Assembly (NCBI RefSeq): GCF_011304355.1
Contig: NZ_CP049888.1
Coordinates: 248,001-312,000, forward strand
Source: Weissella coleopterorum
GTDB taxonomy: Bacteria > Bacillota > Bacilli > Lactobacillales > Lactobacillaceae
Length of the DNA stretch: 64,000 nt
Reading direction: 5' to 3'
The notes under the pieces were generated by a model. That model searched no databases and was not told the DNA's origin. It was given only the letters and a program-made list of their open reading frames with translations. Within the stretch, counting starts at the first letter, position 1; every line of letters starts with the position of its first letter. Shown piece by piece: positions 61,961-64,000 of the stretch. A program made the position numbers and the translations under genes.

Positions 61961-63463
61961 TTATTTTGGCTGATAAACGGTATAAATACCAAATTTATTT
62001 GAGGTGTAATGTTCGTTTGATAACTTTAGATGAGCGTAATTAGGAGTAATAACCGTAGTCTGTTGATTTATAATCGGCTGTTTAGTGAAAGTGTAGTTTG
62101 TAAATTGAGTAATATGTAAAAATTCATGTTTCTCGGGGGCGAATTTTACTGTGCTGATAAATTCTTTTGGGGTCGGTCGGTCATAGAATAAGACCAGGGA
62201 GTATCGTTGATTGCCTGGTTGAATAATATTAATAGGTCCATGCTGCTGCTTTGCTTTGTGTAGGGCTGCCTCAAAGCCTTGATTATAGACTTTTTGAATG
62301 GCAGGGGTGTTATTAAATGTTGTGAAATATTGTTTGAGAAATAAGAGATTCGGCAGCGTGAGGATTACGATTATTAATATTTTCAGCCATTGAAATAGCC
62401 AATTAGAGTGTTGGCTAAGCCATTGCCAAGTCTTGCTTAAACCCAGTGCTGTCAGAGCTAGAATAGCCAACCAAGCTAAATTATAACGATTAATATTTCC
62501 TTGTACTGAAAAAGTTAATGCAATAATACCACTCCCCCAAGCGCCCAGTACCCATTGTCGCATTTTCACAGCCATCAGCAGGCCGATAAAAGCAAAAAAC
62601 AAATTAACGATGTAGGTGATGGCTGAAATTGGGGTTGCATTTTGCCAAAGACCATCAAATTGGGTCCCCAGTAATAACCAATTTTGTGCTGGATTCCCGC
62701 CTAATGTTTTACGGATCATCGTGAATCTTTCAACGGAAAAGAAACCTAAATCAAAAGCGGACATATTAAATGAGTTAACGGCAAACCATAGGATCATTGG
62801 TAAAGCAATTAGTAGAAAGATTCCGGCTGATTTAAAAGCCTGAAACCAGGTCATTTGTTGCTGGTAAAGAGACCAAAGATATAATACCCCTAAGATTAAG
62901 GGAAGGGCGAGAAGGACACTTGAATACGCATAGATTGACAAGGCGAAAAAAGCGGCTGCCCAATAGTAGTGTTGGTAGACAAAACAGGTGAAAGCGATCA
63001 ATAAGATACAAGGTAGAATATTTGATTCCAAACCTTGACGGGCAATCATGATGGCCCAAGGATTGATCGCCAACAAAAGCAAACCAGTTGTTGCTACTTT
63101 TTGGTTCCAGATTTTTTTTAAAAATAAGTAGAAAATGGGGAGCAAGATCAGACTGGTTATTAATGAAACGGCTCGTTCAGAATAAATATTTAAAGTCCAT
63201 ATTTTAAGAATGGGCAACATTAAATATTCATAAAGGGCATTCATACCACTCCCCCAAGCTTTCAAATAAAACGGATAGTGATGCCCCCACATATCGGTTT
63301 GAAAGTTAGCTAGTGTCCAAGCATTATATCCAGTCATTGCTTCATCGGTGGTTAGTCCGCCTGGAATGGTCCCAAAGTGAAAAACACGAAGGAAAATTGC
63401 TAAAATAAATATTATTAAAATGAAATAATTTTTAGAAAGATATATTTTGGTTTTATTAATCAT
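61961..63463 (-). CDS. Phospholipid carrier-dependent glycosyltransferase (GT39/PMT-like), putative
   Basis: 500 residues from ATG 63463, chosen as the first Met before the first helix; the longer frame upstream is non-coding in look. About eleven membrane helices. GGLTTDEAMTGYNAW near residue 35-50 contains the DE motif of PMT-type (GT-C) transferases in the first loop. C-terminal soluble domain (about 390-500). TATACT lies only 10 bases before the ATG and no RBS is seen, so the mRNA may be leaderless. Probably adds sugars to wall or lipid. Confidence 0.75.
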   Translation of the reverse strand: MINKTKIYLSKNYFILIIFILAIFLRVFHFGTIPGGLTTDEAMTGYNAWTLANFQTDMWGHHYPFYLKAWGSGMNALYEYLMLPILKIWTLNIYSERAVSLITSLILLPIFYLFLKKIWNQKVATTGLLLLAINPWAIMIARQGLESNILPCILLIAFTCFVYQHYYWAAAFFALSIYAYSSVLLALPLILGVLYLWSLYQQQMTWFQAFKSAGIFLLIALPMILWFAVNSFNMSAFDLGFFSVERFTMIRKTLGGNPAQNWLLLGTQFDGLWQNATPISAITYIVNLFFAFIGLLMAVKMRQWVLGAWGSGIIALTFSVQGNINRYNLAWLAILALTALGLSKTWQWLSQHSNWLFQWLKILIIVILTLPNLLFLKQYFTTFNNTPAIQKVYNQGFEAALHKAKQQHGPINIIQPGNQRYSLVLFYDRPTPKEFISTVKFAPEKHEFLHITQFTNYTFTKQPIINQQTTVITPNYAHLKLSNEHYTSNKFGIYTVYQPK

Positions 63464-63656
63464 AATACGTCTAGTATAACAAGATTGAATCATGTAGAAT
63501 ACAATGTGTTCAAAAGTAATGAATTCGACCCGGTAAATCGTTGAATAAAACGATGATTGAGTCAGCGAATTAATATTGGTAATTTTATTTCTAACTTGAA
63601 ATATAAAGGGGGAAATGTCTAAAATTATGTTTAAATTATAGACATTTAGAAAACAA

Positions 63657-64000
63657 ATGCGAATTAATAAGAAAATGATTTTTGGAATTGTTACATTTTT
63701 ATGGTTAATCGTCATGTTTGCACAGAGAAATTTGTATCCATTATCACCACATTCAGATTTGAATGCTTTCCAGATTCCATGGTGGGAATATTTGAACGGT
63801 CATGGCTTCCATGGGATTTTAAATATAAATCATGACATTAATGGTAATTATGGTCCCATTTGGTACTTTACCATTGTTGTTTTATGCAAATTGGGCGTTT
63901 ATTCAGCGTTACCAACGGTTTGGTGTATTAAAATCCTAGCGGGGATCTTCACCTTTTTATCAGCATGGGCGATGGCTGTCCTCATGCGTGTCATTATTGG
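63657..64000 (+). CDS. Membrane glycosyltransferase-like protein (partial)
   Basis: Open from ATG 63657 to the right edge (114 codons, C-terminus missing). One membrane helix at 5-22, a loop with SPHSDLNAFQIPWWEYLN and YGPIWYFTIVVL, then more helices. Loop acidic residues and overall pattern recall GT-C mannosyltransferases such as GT87; this is uncertain. No RBS precedes the ATG, but AAGGGGG precedes a nine-codon mini-frame (63615-63641: ATG ... TAG). Divergent from the GT39-like gene. Confidence 0.6.
   Translation, partial: MRINKKMIFGIVTFLWLIVMFAQRNLYPLSPHSDLNAFQIPWWEYLNGHGFHGILNINHDINGNYGPIWYFTIVVLCKLGVYSALPTVWCIKILAGIFTFLSAWAMAVLMRVII

Overview
The window is about 40.5 kb of an integrated temperate phage (it enters from the left edge and ends near 40.5-40.8 kb), followed by about 23 kb of core chromosome of a low-G+C lactic acid bacterium. 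The core genes (pncB-nadE-cysS-mrnC-rlmB-sigH-rpmG-secE-nusG-rplKA-rplJL) are in the usual Firmicutes order. The L7/L12 sequence, the Met T-box and the gene content suggest Lactobacillaceae, perhaps the Weissella/Leuconostoc side; the genus is inferred, not proven.

Prophage, left to right. 1-1.4 kb (minus): ImmA/IrrE-type metallopeptidase (runs off the edge) and CI-like repressor. 1.4-1.6 kb: operator region with repeated ATTCCGAAAAATTCCGG boxes. 1.6-3.4 kb: early genes including an antirepressor and a frameshifted replication initiator. 3.4-3.6 kb: iteron array, probably the phage origin. 3.7-6.7 kb: Gp157, Erf annealing protein, HNH nuclease and SSB. 6.7-11.7 kb: small accessory genes, an EcoRI-type adenine methylase with a scrambled 3' end, and a 24-codon relic of a cytosine methylase. 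11.7-13.4 kb: RinA-like late activator interrupted by an IS3-family element. 13.4-15.2 kb: candidate late promoter, then a two-gene cassette with its own promoter and terminators. 15.5-17.7 kb: small terminase gene interrupted by a second copy of the same IS in opposite orientation. 17.7-26.3 kb: terminase, portal, MuF and capsid genes; one MuF protein ends in an Ntox50-like toxin domain and is followed by a probable immunity gene with a candidate promoter inside the toxin gene. 26.3-39.0 kb: contractile (PBSX/Xkd-like) tail, tape measure, baseplate and fibre. 39.1-40.5 kb: holin and amidase.

The element looks like a decaying or domesticated prophage. Late activator and small terminase are both split by recent, clean IS insertions (removing IS plus one 3-bp duplication restores both frames), and the replication gene and a neck gene carry frameshifts. 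Genes with their own candidate promoters (two-gene cassette, immunity gene) are the ones most likely still expressed in the lysogen.

Chromosome: TrhA-type membrane protein, DUF1836 protein, YbaK deacylase, an unusual MucBP/SH3-like-ManA fusion, FusB-like EF-G-binding protein, a methionine ABC transporter under a T-box with an AUG specifier, NAD salvage, cysteinyl-tRNA synthetase and rRNA-processing genes with a parS-like site between them, SigH, the SecE/NusG and ribosomal-stalk operons, deoxyribosyltransferase and PgpA-like genes, and two divergent membrane glycosyltransferase-like genes at the right edge.
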